Positions 11,609-25,522 of a stretch of 64,000 nt of DNA are shown here, piece by piece (within the stretch, counting starts at the first letter, position 1; the number at the start of each line of letters is the position of its first letter). The DNA is taken from the NCBI RefSeq assembly GCF_030272615.1, contig NC_081410.1:186791619-186855618 (forward strand). The letters run 5' to 3'. This DNA comes from Cryptomeria japonica (taxonomy: Eukaryota; Streptophyta; Pinopsida; Cupressales; Cupressaceae). A program made the translations under genes and the position numbers. The notes below the pieces were generated by a model, which made no database searches, was not told the origin of the DNA, and saw nothing but the letters and a program-made list of their open reading frames with translations.

Positions 11609-13010
11609 GTTGGGAAATAAGGTGTTGTGCACCTTGCATAATAATGTTTATAATTTTAATATTTTATTTATTATGTGAGTTGCACATGGACGTGTAACAT
11701 CTAGAAAATTTACTAAAATATTCTTGGGGCCACTTTGATGTTGTATTTTAACATTGTAATATTATATTGTTATTATTTAAAATATTGGCAAAAGATATTT
11801 AAAAAGGTAAAATGTTGGTGATGATTATGGTGCCATGGTTATGCATACATACTTTTCATATTAGCACGACATCATCATGATTATGGTTATTTGGTGGTGA
11901 TTTCAGCTGGAGTTAGGAGGTTGTCGATTATCACCTAGATTATTAGTTAGTTCTTTGATCATGGTACTTGAGTGTGGACACATTTGGAAAATCAAATTAG
12001 ATGTTGATTTGGTGTTTGAGTCATTTGGTCTACAAGATTATTCTTTTTGATATTTGAGTTTGCAACATACTAATGTGATGATGAGTTTGCATGTTTTAGT
12101 GGTTGACCTATGTGTTATGCAAATGGATGTGCTGATCACCTATTTAGCTACAGTAGGATGAATCAGTTGTGGATTGTTTATGTCCACCAAGTTTGATTCA
12201 TTGTGGTGCATACTTTGTTAGTTAGCCTTGTTTGTGTTCCTTTGTACATTGGTATGCTTGTTTTGAGATGAGAGGATGGATGGTGTTTATAGTACCTAGA
12301 TAGTTGATGTTGGGACTTATAGCATGTGGTTTATCACAATGTCATCATAGCTTGGTTATTCATTGGTTACACTTTTTAGTGCGAGATTTTGACAATGATG
12401 AGTTAGCGATGTACGATTGATTCCTTATTGGTGGTTTGTTAGTGGTTGTATGTATCTTCTTGTCTTGGAGATCATGGTTACACTCAAAATTATTGAATTT
12501 TTAATTGTATGTGTGTAGACCTAGATGATCTTCATTTAGGAGATGGTTGTCATGATATCATGTGTGACTAGGTATCACGATTCAATGGGAGTTGTTGTCA
12601 GTGATGTGGATTCACCATTAGATGGTGTATGATCTTCTTAGTGTGCAAATATTTGGAGGAGTCCTTAGATCCTGTAGTTGCAAAAGGTTCTTTCACATTT
12701 TCAAGTACACCAGTAGGAGATGGTTATCTTCATGTGATTGGAGATGTTTGGTTTAGAGTATGTTTATTATTATGTCACAGTTTACTCTTGATTATCAGTT
12801 TAGAGTTTGGCATGAAATTTCTCTTGAGACCATGAATTGTTCACTTAGAGTATGCGATCTCCTAAGAGGAGATGATTAGATCATGTTGTAATGTTTATGA
12901 ACCTAATTCCCAAGTTGGTTGTGACATTAATTTTGATGGTTCTCTTTGTATTGAGTTTATAATAATTTTATTTATTACTTCACAATAGTGCTATGTTGCA
13001 TTTGGAGTTT
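11609..13010 (+). other. Unassigned region, possibly a decayed LTR
   Basis: It opens with TGTTGGGAAATAAGGTG, an LTR-like start, which overlaps a small hairpin (AAGGTG-loop-CACCTT). The rest is G/T-rich on this strand, as in the gypsy LTRs of the window, with frequent GATCATG and GGAGATG motifs. I could not find a matching end or a target duplication, so this is only a suggestion. No coding domain is seen. Confidence 0.25.
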
Positions 13011-13029
13011 GGCATGGATTGATTGATTA

Positions 13030-14720
13030 CAATTTGTAAAGGATCTCCATATTATTACAATATTAAATTACATAATTACAAAAAATATTCACATAATTAC
13101 ACATAATTAAGTAAAACACTTTATCAATTAATACAATATGCTCAATATACAAAAGTAGTTACATAAAGTTATAACTTGACAACATTGTTTAATACAACTC
13201 AACACAATATATGAATTACATGACCCAAAAATTTGCAATTCATAAGAAAATTACTTATGGTTACAAAAGACCTCAAAGTCAAATACAATGAATTATATAA
13301 TACAAAGTTGAATATCATCTTGACAGGGACTCCCAGCATCTATCTCCCACACTTACATCATGGGCGAGAAGACTACCAGAGCACTTTACCACCCAACCGC
13401 GAAGTATTTACGCTCCCCCAGAGTTCTTCAAGACATGAAGAACCGCCGACCCTGCACGAAGAAATCTAGCGACTCGAGACAAAGAGGGGATGGAATCTAG
13501 TGCAGTTTAATGTATCTACAATCTATGATGCTATTGTATCGACACTAAGATATGGAAGAGAGTGAAAATATAATGATTCACTTAGCAAGCATATACTAAG
13601 AAATCAGTAGAACTTTGGCCAAAGATCCTTTAGTCAACTACTGACAAATGAGTTAAAGCAGAGACTTAGACCTCTCTAGAAACTCACCCTTCTCTTTTGA
13701 TCCATATCTGGTACCCATCCAATGCACACAAAATAATATAGTCCAATAACACAACAATGCATATACAAGATCATAAGTCACACAAAGAGTACCGAAAACC
13801 CGCAACATTTACATGAGAATGCATGTCATACAGGTTATTACAAGAACAATCAAGACTTACAAGTGCATACTTAAGCATATGAGTATCGAGCCATGCAATA
13901 TCCAAATGTCAATTACTCACAAAATATAGGACAACTGTATACATAATAAAGCTTAGACATCTAACACAAAGTCTTATATAAGTATAGAGTAAACAACGGT
14001 ACTAAAATTCTCATGGAAGCACCCAAGTTCCTATGACACATGTACAAGATCATTCATTTACATATAAGACTATTCACGTTTAATTGTCTACTTAAGGTTA
14101 TTGATAAGAAACTTCAATGACAATACACAAAAAAGATATTTCTATCACCAAGTCAAGACTCATTAAAATCATATCAACTTGATATCATAAAAGATAATTG
14201 GTAATTAGTACCTTATGAAATACATCCAAATACTTAGATACACATCTTTACGTAAAATTTTAAATAATCTTGAAAAACAAAACACTTCTTAATTTAATTC
14301 CCTAGAGTGAGAGGGGACATTTAGCTTTCTATGTAAGAGTTTTCTTGATTAAGGTAATGCATTTCACATTATTGATTTTAATTCTCTCAACAATCAAACA
14401 CCTTTACTCGAAGAAGATTCTAATAAAATATCATCTCTCTAATCTCCCAAGAAATATCATCCTTATTTTTAATATCATTTCAATTACCAACAACTTAATA
14501 CATGAATGCTCTTCTATATAAAGTGTCTTAATTTATAGCTATTAATTATAAGAAATCACAATTCACTAATTTCATTATTAATACCACTATATGTAAAATA
14601 AAATATAAAAACTAAAAATAGCCTTTTGTTTTAAACTAAAGTTTAACTTTATTTAAAGACTAAATTATCATGAGTTTTTTTAAAAGTTCTTTTAATAACA
14701 AGAGCTTTGATATAGAAGGA
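13030..14720 (-). mobile_element. Reversed gypsy LTR fragment H
   Basis: Read on the minus strand, 13340-13470 carries the late-LTR block GGGGGAGCG...GGTTGGGTGGTAAAG, matching LTR A near 5055-5095. Around 13655-13720 a GGTACCAGATAT...AGGTCTAAG pair resembles the 5' box of the other LTRs. The two blocks lie closer together than in LTR A, so the middle of the LTR appears to be missing. Ends are not defined. Confidence 0.5.
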
Positions 14721-17249
14721 GTCCCTGCCTTTTGCCAAAAATAGAAGATTTGTTGTATGTTGATGTGTCGTATCTTTATGCAGTATCTAGCAGATTTATT
14801 CTATGTTGGTATATCATATTTGATGCTAAAAGCATGTCAAACAATTGAGTTGATTTATTCAACAGATAGAATTTTTTGTTTAATTTTTTTAGTAGAAATA
14901 GCTTTGGACAAAGCTTTTCTTTCTCATCAATTTTGCTAGGCATATTGATAGCATACCATTGGGAGCATGCCAAGTTTATCTTTTTTCTAATGGGGTAGAA
15001 TATATAAGGAGTTTATTATTGGTTCTTGTTTTGGATTGATCAAAGAGATGAAATAAGTACATCATAAATACTTAAGCAACATACAATAGTATATTAATAC
15101 TCCTTTTGAAAAAATGAAGTAGATCTAAGGTAAAAGGAATCGTTATAGTTTCCAACAACAAAATAGAACCTCTATACACAAGCATTACATTAAAGAGGGC
15201 ACACTAAGAGGACTTCTAAATTTCATAAAGAACAATTCATATACATTAATTTTTGGTTAGGATATACATATATAAATTTTTGGCACTAGATCTCTATCAT
15301 TCCAAACATCTTGATATGTCCATTTGCATGTAGATTCTAAATTCAAATAATAGCTATTGTTCTTCTCATTGATGTCACCTCTCTTGAGTATTTTGAGCAC
15401 AATTTTTCGTTTTCATAGAGCTTATAGATGTTTCATCTATCAATTAAAATAATCTTGTATTTATTCAAAGAGCACTTGTCTTGAAATATCATTGTAGATC
15501 AATTTTGTAGTAAACTTTTGCACACCATGAAATTTAGGTCTCTATAATAGCATGCCTCCTTTATATTTAGTAATATAGGGTTTGTGATGAGCTTCAATGT
15601 TTGATCATCAATATTCTTCTAAGTCCACTCCAAATTTTTAGGGGATATTTTGGACATTTTTCCTTAGATTGATAACCTAGTCCAAGAGGGCTACAACAAT
15701 AACAATATTTACTAAAGATTCAATAGATATCATGTCTACTTGCAAAAAAAAGTATTAATATTAGTAAAATCATCACCAATAAAAGAACATAATCAACATC
15801 TAGTAACCTTTCTTCCTACCATTAGCCAACAACACTTTCACATTTATGATCATTGATGGTAACAAACACAAATGTAAAGCAATCTAAGAAAAATAATGTG
15901 AGAAAATAATATTTTATTTTTTTGTCCTTTAGCATCTAAAAGATAATGAGAGCTATCCATGCACATACAATATGCCTATGATCATGTCAAATTCTTGCAA
16001 TTCCTCAATGAATGCTATAAAAAAGAAACATTACAACACTGTATGCAATGTGTCATATTATTGTAAACAAAATACTATATTAGCAAATATTCCAACTATA
16101 TTATGTAATTTCTCCAAGTAGATGAAAATGCAACCTAGAGAGATGTATTTCAAAAATGAGAAAAGAATGCCATAAAAATAAATTAAGTAATAATAATGAA
16201 GTTCATTTCTTGCTCTTATAGCTATCTAAACAATTGATAATTATTCATGTTTATTGAGAAAAAGATGATAAGTTCCCACACCTTGTTTCATTTACAATCA
16301 ATTAATTAAATATAATATTTAAGTTTGTATCAAATTATGCTTCATATAGATTATTCTCATGCTTAATATGCTTAAAAATTTCAAGGTTTGTATACCTAAT
16401 TTATTGCACAAGATCTCTTGGCAATTGCTTAGGTGAAATCTTAGATATGTATGCTGGTACCTAAGAGAACTATGAAGAATACAGATGGTCAAATTCATAG
16501 CTATCCATGTGCATGAGTATTCTTCAATTTAATGATAGTGTATGTCATAAGAACGAAGATGAATATCTCATTTTTAGATTTTGAACAACAAAAAATGACT
16601 TATGGTGAATGAGATGACTTGCACCCTAAATATTGTTGTGCATGTACGTATACAGATATGGTCTAGATGCAACTTTGCCTATATGCTCTACATCTAGATA
16701 TGGTATGAAATTATTTGGCATATTACATACACATCCATGAAGTTTCCTCTATAAATTCAAAATAAAACACATGAATAGACATGGGTTATAAACTAGTGCC
16801 CATAACACCCAATGACTTAGGTCTTCTGATATATCACTCTAAAAAACTATGAAAGGATAAATATTGTTGTTGAAGAATCAAGATATGTTTTCATTTTGAT
16901 CTTTTAATTTCCAATTGTGTCATCAAATTCTGTTACTTTTTCTTTAAAATTTGTATTTAACAATGATATCAATTGAAAACATTGAATAGTGGTAAGAATA
17001 TGTTTTGGTTTGCCCTTTATGCCCACTTGCTTATTGGTTGAATTATTATTTATTATGGATGGAAATGGGTATTATTTTTTTAATATTGACAAGTTTCTTG
17101 CTTTTGACAAGTTTTTTTGGTGTATAACATTTTATAGTTTTACTTCTTTCTTTTTCATTATGGAAAAGACAATTGTAATGACTTGCAAAATCTTACATGT
17201 AATGATAAACAAGAGAAAAAATCTTTGGTTTCCCAAGCACTTGAAATTA
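14721..17249. other. AT-rich intergenic sequence, no gene seen
   Basis: Only short overlapping open frames without motifs occur. There is no clear repeat structure beyond poly-A and poly-T runs. Confidence 0.6.
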
Positions 17250-18020
17250 TTATTATTTTTAATATAATATATAATTTATTTATTTTAAGATACATATGGT
17301 TAAATAATTTTAGAAGTTAAATAATCATATTATTAAAAGTTTATTTAAATATATATTATATGTTATAGTATAATAATTATTAAAATAACTAAGAAAATTA
17401 AAATTTAAAAATATTTAAATATATAATTACTATTTAAATTTATTAAAAACATATTTTTATATATATATATAATTTCATAATATTGTTAAAATTTTCACAT
17501 TATATGTATCTTAAAATATCTTAATTATATATTATATATGTTATAATATAATAATTATTAAAATAAATAAAATTAAAAATTAAAAATTAAAAAAACTAAA
17601 CATATAAGTTATTTTTAAAATTAAAAGTTAAATAATCCACATTACTAAAATTTTGATATGATATATACTATATATTTTATAGTATAATAATTATTAAAAA
17701 AAAAAGATTTTTTTTTAATAAAACATGAACATAGGATTTATCATTGAAACAATTTAAATATATAATTTTAAAAAATATTTATAAAAAATTAATATATATT
17801 TATTTTTAAGATTAACTATTAGTATTATTACAATAAATAAAATTTAAAAATTAAAACATATAATTTATTACTAAAATATTTAAATATATAATTATAATAT
17901 ATATCTTAAAATCAATTAATTATATATTATGTATATGTTATAATAATATTATTATTAAAATTAATTAAAAAATTGAAAAATAATTTAACAAATCTGTAAA
18001 ATTAATAAAAAAATACAATT
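17250..18020. repeat. Degenerate AT-rich repeat block
   Basis: At least four imperfect copies of a motif like TATTATATGTTATAGTATAA followed by TAATTATTAAAATAA recur at about 17355, 17530, 17665 and 17925, separated by 130-260 bp of A/T-rich spacer. The block is almost entirely A and T. It may be decayed satellite or scaffold-attachment-type DNA; that role is inference. Confidence 0.7.
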
Positions 18021-19639
18021 TGCTTTTATTTGGAAATCTTTTTTGAATAAGTTTCAACAAATCTTGATTTTGTTATTCAATCTCAATTGTGTCAAGCTTC
18101 AATCCCTTGGAATAACTTATTTTGTTCACCAATATTGAATAGGTGAAGATTTGGGGTTGGAATTGTAAATTTTTTTAAAACATATATTTTCCCAATATTT
18201 TATGGATTATCAACAAAACTAAATTAACAAATTTTTAAGCAAGGTTAAAATTTCAATTTAACCTATATTTGAAATTAGAAAACCAGAAGTTAGAAAAAAA
18301 TCACAATATTTAGATATACAAATTATTCTTGTAGATATTTGATAAATTAACAGATGATAAAAATGAAGATATTCAGAAAAAAAGAATTTGAAAATACCTT
18401 GGTTTTTTTAAGGTAGAGGAGATTAAAGAGTTGAGAAATGTTGTTTCAATTTGATATTAATTTCCATGAAAATTGTGCAACTAAAAATATTTTTAGTGTT
18501 TTTAATGTTTAGAATGTATTTTTAATTTTTATTTTTTAATAATTTTTTATTGGTTGGCACAATTTTGTGCGACAGCAAACATTGACAATTGTGACATGTA
18601 TTATCAGTTACACCGCAACAAACATAATGCATGTCATGCATTACCAACGCACCTATTTCAAGACTTGAAAATCAAGGCATCCACACGCCTGTTAATCCGC
18701 TCCATGAAATCTTCGCCCCTACTTTCAGACTTGAACATCTTGCTTGCACAATGCACACTAAAGTGGCATAAAAGGAAAAGCTAAAGTGGCATAAAAGGAA
18801 ATTCAAAGGTGGATGAGGAGAAGGCCGACATGGAAATTTGAGTGCTTACTGTAACAGTGCCAAAACAATGTCAACATCAACTTGATATAAAGTCTATTGA
18901 AATATATGGTTAAATAGAGAAAGATAAGTCTTCACTTTCCATTGAATTTTAATTTCAGGTTGTGAGGGTTTATATGCTGACTGTAATTTTGTATGAGAAT
19001 AGTTTAATCCTTTGTAATTTTGAAAAATAAAAATTAATAGAAAAAGCTACAGCAAATATCTTTCTTCCTGTGTTATAATACTGATGTGCATCACAGGAAT
19101 ATCAGTGGAGCCACCTCTTACTTTCATTGAGGTCAAATTAACCAAATGAAGGGCACTCGAAAAGCTTTGAAACCCAACACCATTGCCTCTTTCAACTATT
19201 TGAGGATTCGACTTCTTGCTCTTGGGCAAGAATTGATAATGGGCATACTTCATTATCTACAATAGGAGGCAGAGGTGAAATATCAAACCATCATGCACAT
19301 TCCACCCTCAAATCTCTATGACATTAAAATCACCACCTCAATAGAAAGATGTGCAACAGTTGTAGCATCCGAACAATGATCATCAATAAGTAAGCATTGC
19401 TCTGTGTGCAATTTTAGCCTGACTTATCTAGGCAATGCATAGTGCACATCAAATGCAGTTTCAATAGAACTCAATGGAATCGAATTGAAAGCCACAAGCA
19501 AGAAAGAGCATGATATAGGATAGACATTTAGAGTGAGAAAACATTGCAATCTACTACAACAAAAGAAAAAAGACTATTGAGTGGGAGAAGAACTAATTAT
19601 TAAATACAAAACTTGAATTCTTTCTTCTACTACAAACTC
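18021..19639. other. No convincing gene
   Basis: AT-rich up to about 18550, then closer to average composition. The open frame at 18554-18784 has no motif. The stretch at 19040-19640 may be a further decayed part of the downstream PPR pseudogene, but no motif proves it. Confidence 0.5.
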
Positions 19640-20400
19640 GTGAAACTCTTGGAGAAAATGTTTTAAAAAAATGGGATTTCTAGAAAGGAGACTTTTGTCT
19701 TGTTATCCACACAACTCTCGCAGTACGTGTGAATGCAAAATGTTGAAGCTTATACACTAATGTCTGTTTTTTGGGGATTAATGGAGGAGGATGGTAACTG
19801 TTTGACAAAATGCCTCAAGAGAATATCATCTCATATGATCCGCTGATTTGCAAAGTATGCGGGATAAAGATTTGATGAAAAGTCTTCTGAAACTTTCAAA
19901 CAAATGGTAGGCAAGTGTAAAGCTGAAGTCCCAAACTTCTACTCTCATGATGGCAGCCATGAAAACAGGGTATGAATAGTCATCGAAGTATAGTGAAGGT
20001 GGATTAAGTCAAACAAAATGTGTAATCATTTGACAGATTGCTAAAGAAAACATCCCCTGGAATGCTCTGATTGTGTTTTCTTTTTGTTGATTAATGGATT
20101 CGTTGAGAAGACTTACGGAGCTTTCAACAAAAGCAATTCGCTGGTATTCATCCTGCCCTATCTAAGCCAAAATGGGAGCTTTGGGATAAGGTAATTGATT
20201 TGCATTAAAGCATAAGAAAATGAGAAATCACCAGTTATTATAGTTTGAAATGTGCTGGGAGATATGTATGCTAAGAGTGAAAGCATGGGAAAACTCCTTA
20301 ACGAAATGCCTCAAGAAGCTGCCATCTTACGCAATGAGCTAATTGCAAGATTGAAGAAAATGACTAATTTCGCATGAGGAGAAACAACGATGAAAGCAGA
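19640..20400 (+). pseudogene. Decayed PPR (pentatricopeptide repeat) gene
   Basis: Three recognisable remnants of plant-type PPR repeats lie in different frames. At about 19798-19850 the sequence reads LFDKMPQENIISYDPLI. At about 20037-20072 it reads AKENIPWNALI. At 20249-20378 there is an uninterrupted segment with GDMYAKSESMGKLLNEMPQE. These match the consensus of the PLS/DYW-type family (MYAKCGS, VFDEMPERNVVSWNAMI), whose members bind organelle RNA. Spacing between the first and last repeats is consistent with a string of 31-36-residue repeats. Frameshifts and stops throughout mean it is a pseudogene, likely intronless as most such genes are. No C-terminal E or DYW domain was seen. Confidence 0.75.
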
Positions 20401-20429
20401 TGAAATAAAAGCGACTGTTAATATTGAAA

Positions 20430-21190
20430 GTCCACAAAGGTGATGCTAATATTTTCTTTGTGATTAGAGACGTGTTGAGACAATTGATAGTTTTAGTAGG
20501 AAGACCGAGGAGCATTCACCTAGTGTGGACTTGAGAGGAGATTGTTCTTAGTGTGAGCCACGATGACTTGGATATCTTGATGAGAATTCTCATTCCCCAC
20601 TCTTAGTCTACTTGGTAGTCTACTACTTGAGAGGTATTGTCTATTATTCCTTTCAGGTGCATTATGTTTATGCTTATCTTTCATAGATATGGATCTTTAG
20701 CTATGGAGTTTGTTAGTTCTAGAGGATTCATTTGAGAGATGTTTGACATTGGTTATCTGCTTGTGCATATGTTGATATTATGATATCTTGATGAGGATAC
20801 TAGGACATGGTTTAGTGGGTTGTTTCCCTACATTTGGAATGGTATTATTAGCTTGATATTCTTCCTTAAGAGAGGCTTACATCCATCTTAGCATTACATG
20901 ATACATATGTTTGTTTGATCTAACAAATTGTATGAGGTTTTCTACTTTTTGTTTGGGATGTTTTGGAGTAGATCATACTTCACACAACATTGCTTATTTA
21001 AGGTGTTGGTGGAAGAACATATTATGGTTTCCAAGTTTTCTCTCTTTATTAGTTCTTTCATGAGGTTCATGTTCATATGATTTGGAAGGATGGTGACACT
21101 TGCCATCTTGTAGAGTTGGGTGAGGGTCATAAGTGGGTTATTTGGCTCTCTACATAAGTGCCCTATGGTCCTAGGAGCCATTACGATCAA
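20430..21190. other. No recognisable gene
   Basis: Ordinary intergenic sequence with short open frames lacking motifs on both strands. Confidence 0.5.
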
Positions 21191-21645
21191 CTCTAGAATG
21201 ACCTAATTACTTAGCCTTATATACTCCTTTTGCTTACACCTCAAGAAGTTGAAGAAGTTGAAAGCAATAGTATAGAGGAAGCAAAGAAAGAAAAAATTAT
21301 AATCAGCCCAAGGACAAAAAGGACTAATATGAAAGACATTGAAGAAGAAGAAGGTGCTGCTCCTCCTACAAAGAATAAAAGAGGCCAATCCTTTGTTGAA
21401 TAGAAGAAAAGTGCACTCAAGAAGAGAAACCAGAAGAGCAGAAAGAAGGAATCAAAATAAGAGGTAGAGATGCTTGTTCCATTTCTTAACTTAGATAGCC
21501 TTCTTAATAAAATGTATGAGAATAAATCTATGGCTTATGCTATGTATGTTTATGATGATGCACAACTGGTTGATAAAGAAGTTATTGAGAATGCTATTGT
21601 CATGCCTTGCCATGAGCCTCAGAGGACAAAACAAAATAGACAATG
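21191..21645 (+). pseudogene. Lys/Glu-rich coding-like remnant
   Basis: Reads as one nearly continuous plus-strand frame with two stops: an acidic and lysine-rich stretch (DIEEEEGAAPPTKNKRGQ) followed by LNKMYENKSMAYAMYVYDDA. Composition and style resemble the degraded coding region at 54130-55974, so both may come from one retroelement family or one host-gene family. I do not recognise a domain. Confidence 0.35.
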
Positions 21646-21649
21646 AAAA

Positions 21650-22872
21650 AGTGAATAATTTATTTTTATTAAAGATTACATTACACATGCATAGAGATGT
21701 ATACATCAAGATGAATAATGATACACAATTAACATCTAGCAACCGTCCTCAAGGCCCCATAACGATGCAACACAAGGTTGAACATCATCCTTAACCCAAC
21801 AAGGGACTTCTATACAAATAACAACATTGCTCAATTACATAGGTACAAGAAGCATATTATATTGTTGAAGATTACACATAAGAACATCAAATAAATTACA
21901 ATGGATCCTCAAGATACAAATCTCCAAGAGTCCCATGATGGGATGAATACATGAGTTTGGTACAATAATAAAGTCTTCAATCTTTTCATGAGCCTCCTCG
22001 ATCATGCTGCGGAAAGAGCCAAAACCCAATGGGTGCGAATAGCACTCCACCCAGCCATGTGGTACCAATAGGTGCACCCCCCATGTTAGGAGGTATCAAT
22101 TAGATCCACAATGTGGAAGAAAACATATTAAGGTACCAATCAAGAACCACAAAAGAATCCACAAAGCTATACTCATAAGAGACTCACTAGAGAATCCACA
22201 AAATTGAGAACACAAGGGCTCACAAGAGAATTCAACAATACAATATCCACAAGAGGCTCACAACAGTAATGTTGACCAAATGAGACACCAAAGTCAATAA
22301 CCCACTTCTAAAGGCCCAAATCAATCCACAAAAGGATAAACCAACATAAGTTAACCAACCACTTTTGGAGTTCCAAAAACAATCTGTGGAAGGAATCAAA
22401 AGGCACAAGTTACCACTAGGTAGCAATAGGGAAGAGTGTCATCACTAGATTGTCATGAGTTACCCTAGTAGGTCTTCACTAGGTCCCCACCCCCATCTTG
22501 GGTTACCCTGGTAACGTCTCCTGACCCCCGGCCCCCATGTAAACACTAGGGGACCACACCAACCTTTCAGAGGGAAAAGAATGGTGGAAGTCATTCCAGG
22601 CCCTTCTCTACTTACCTCAGCCCTATACAAGCATCTGAGCATAAGAGAGACAACAAGAATTAATCTTTATTAATGGTATCTAGCTACCCACCCAAGTTCA
22701 TTATTTTATATTATCACTTGATTACAAAACTCTCATTGAGTTACCCTGGTGACCACTTTGGGTCCCCACCCTCAATGAAAGCCACTCCCCCGAGATTGCA
22801 CCTAGGAATCCAAGCAACACCATGAATCAAACCAAACATCTCAAGACTTGGTGGTTCACAAAAGTACCATAT
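21650..22872 (-). mobile_element. Reversed gypsy LTR fragment G
   Basis: On the minus strand, 22440-22520 reads GTTACCAGGGTAACCCAAGATGGGGG, followed by a conserved GATGACACTC. This is almost the same as 41348-41432 in LTR B. The part at 22700-22800 matches the B block near 41090-41180 (GAGTGG...CAAAGTGG...GGTAAC), and 22040-22070 matches the CATGGTCGGGTGG block. Only the late part of the LTR is present, ending near a copia LTR start at 22873. Confidence 0.85.
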
Positions 22873-22917
22873 GTTGGCATATGCTAGATTTGGCTAAGTG
22901 TTGTCATTAATGTCAAC
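22873..22917 (+). repeat. Copia-type LTR start fragment
   Basis: TGTTGGCATATGCTAG followed by GTTGTCATTAATGTCAA resembles the first 60 bases of the copia LTRs at 209 and 7996 (TGTTGG...CTCATTGATGTCAA). It is truncated after about 45 bp. Confidence 0.45.
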
Positions 22918-23995
22918 ACCGTGGGTAAGTGCACAAAGATGGCGGACCAAAAAGGGGTCTTAAGATGCCACTTTTTTTTTCTAAAATCAGCAAATTCTGA
23001 ACTTCAACAAGAAAATGAACATAGTTACACTCAAAATATGAGGATGCAGTAAGAACAAGAGTTGTAGTGCTATGAGTCTACTTTCTAAAATACTACTTTT
23101 TTTTGAAAATGGTAGAGATTAAGGGTTTCAAAAAGGGGGATCACACAAAGCGGTAATGTTTTTTTAGAAAAAAATAACATAGCACCTGGTGTGCTCCCCC
23201 TAAAAATGTCAACTTTTTTTTGGAATTTTTAAAATCTCTCTAGTGAGAAATTAGCTAACACTATGTAGTTTATGCCAGATTTTTCCGCTAATTTTTTAAT
23301 GAATATATGATTTTTTACCAATTTTCGAAGTGGACACTAATTTTTTAATGAAATTTGAGTGTACTCCCCCTAAAAATTTGTGAAAACTAATTAAAAAGAT
23401 TTTTTAAAATTTTTTGTGTAGAATAGAGTCTTGTTTTTGAAAAATGTAATTTTTTTCAAAATTAGAAAAATGTGCAAAAATCTATGGCTGAAATGCGACA
23501 TGTTGGTTCTTTGACAAAAAACAGACACACTAACAAAAGAAATTATGGATGAAGACCTTAACATTATCAAAATTTAAAAAATAATTATATGGTTGGATAA
23601 CTAAAAAAGAGCTTGATGATTGTGTGGTATTTTTTTATTTCATTGAAATGCGTGCAAACTTGACGGAGAGCACGAACAAAAAAGTAAGGAAAATTTCAAT
23701 ACTTGCTGGAAAACACGTCTCAGGCCTGAGAAGGGCATCCAAGCCTTTGGGTTGGATGCCCAAGGCAAATCCAAGCCTTTGGCTTGGTGTTTACTGAGGC
23801 ACCACATTTGGCGTGTGCCAAATGAAAAAAATTCAAAAATGCATTTGGCATGCGCCATATATAAGTCACATTTCTATTTGTCTTTTTTCTTTCTTATAAT
23901 TTTAGCTATATTTTATGTATATATTGTCAGGATGTTTGAGAGTGGTTCCAGATCTCTAGGAGTTATAATGTATTTTCTATTTTTTTGAGTATTCA
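22918..23995. other. T-rich unassigned sequence
   Basis: It contains many poly-T runs and two copies of CTCCCCCTAAAAAT (about 23200 and 23365). Composition and motifs resemble the DNA transposon inside LTR R1 (27430-28653), which may point to a related element, but no terminal inverted repeats were found. No gene is seen. Confidence 0.35.
23733..23761. repeat. Perfect 10-bp inverted repeat
   Basis: Arms GGGCATCCAA (23733-23742) and TTGGATGCCC (23752-23761) surround a 9-base spacer. CAAGCCTTTGG-type repeats continue downstream to about 23785. Confidence 0.75.
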
Positions 23996-24049
23996 TATAA
24001 ATCTCAGATAGTCAAATTTTAGTAATCAACATGCTCGTATTAGCATTAT

Positions 24050-24346
24050 CTCTCTGGTCTCTTCCCTTCATTCCCCCTCTCTCTTCCTTAACCCCTACCT
24101 CTCTCTCTCTCTCTCTTAGGTCTCTCCCTCTCTAGTTCCTTCTCTCTCTCGGCTCTCTCCCTCTCTTTCCCATCTCCCTCACCCTCTCTCTCTCTCTCTC
24201 TATCTCTCTCATCTAAATTTTAGACAGTCAAATTTCATTAATCAGCATGCTCGTATCAACATTATCTTTGGTCTCTTCCCTACATTCCCCCTCTCTTCCT
24301 TAACCCCTACCTCTCTCTCTCTCTTAGGTCTCTCTCTCTCTCTCTT

Positions 24347-24393
<47 letters not shown>

Positions 24394-25482
24394 ATCTATC
24401 CCTCTCTTTCCCTCTTTCACTTGGGCTCTCTCTTTCTCTCCCTCTCAAGTATCTCTATCTCTCACTCTCTCCCATTCTATCCCTCTTCCTCCCCTCCCTT
24501 TCTCTTCCTCTCCCTTGCCTCCCTTTCTCTTCTTCTCTCAAGTCTTTCTTTCCTGCTATCTCTCTTTCTCTTTCTCTCCCTCTTTCTACCTTTCTCTTTC
24601 TCTCAAGTCTCTGTCCTCTCTATCAAGCATCTCTCTCTCAACCTTTGTCTATCTATATCTCTCTCCTCCTCTCTCAGGTGTTTCTCTCTCTCTCCCCCAT
24701 TTTTTCTCTCTCTTTCCCTCTAACTCTTTTTCCCTCTCTTCATCTTGTTCCCTCTCTCCCTCTCTCTCCATCTCTCTCTCTAACTCTCTTTCCCTCTCTT
24801 TCTCTCCCATTATTTCTCGCTTAAGTCTCTCTCCCTCTCTACCTCTATATCTCTATCTCACTCTCCTCCTCTCTCAAGTGTATCTCTCTCCCATTCTCTC
24901 CCCCTCTCTCTTTCTCTCTTTCCCATTCTTTATCTCTTAAGTCTCTCCCTCTCATCCTCTATCCCTGTATCTCACTCTCCTCCTCTCTCAAGTATATCTC
25001 TCTCCCATTCTCTCCTTCTCTCCTCCCCCTCCCTCTCTCCATTTCTCATTATATCGCTTTCTTCCTCTCTCCCTCTCTTCACCTCTCTCTCTCTCTAGTC
25101 TCTTGTAATATCCTTCCATCCCTTCCTCTCACTCAGGCTTTCCTTATCTCTCACTCTCTCTTTCTCTCTCTCTCTCTCTCACCATCCCTCCCTCCACCTC
25201 TTAGGTATCTCTCTCACCTTCCCTCCCTCCACCTCTTAGGTCTCTCTCTCACACAATCCCTCCATCCACCTCTTAGGTCTCTCTCTCACACAACCCCTCC
25301 ATCTCCCCCACTCCCTATCTCACTCTCTCTCCCCCTCTTTTAAGTGTCTCTATCCCATTCTTTCCCTCCTCATCCCTCTCTCTCTCATTCTCTCTGTTTC
25401 CCTCTATCTCTATCTCTACCTCTCTTTCCATCTTTCTCTGTCTCTGTCTCTGTCTCAAGTGTCTCTCCCATTATTTCCTCTC

Positions 25483-25522
<40 letters not shown>

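Noticed and set aside
23640-23858. Minus-strand 72-codon ORF
   Set aside because: It covers a hairpin-rich repeat, has no motif, and has a plus-strand frame overlapping it.
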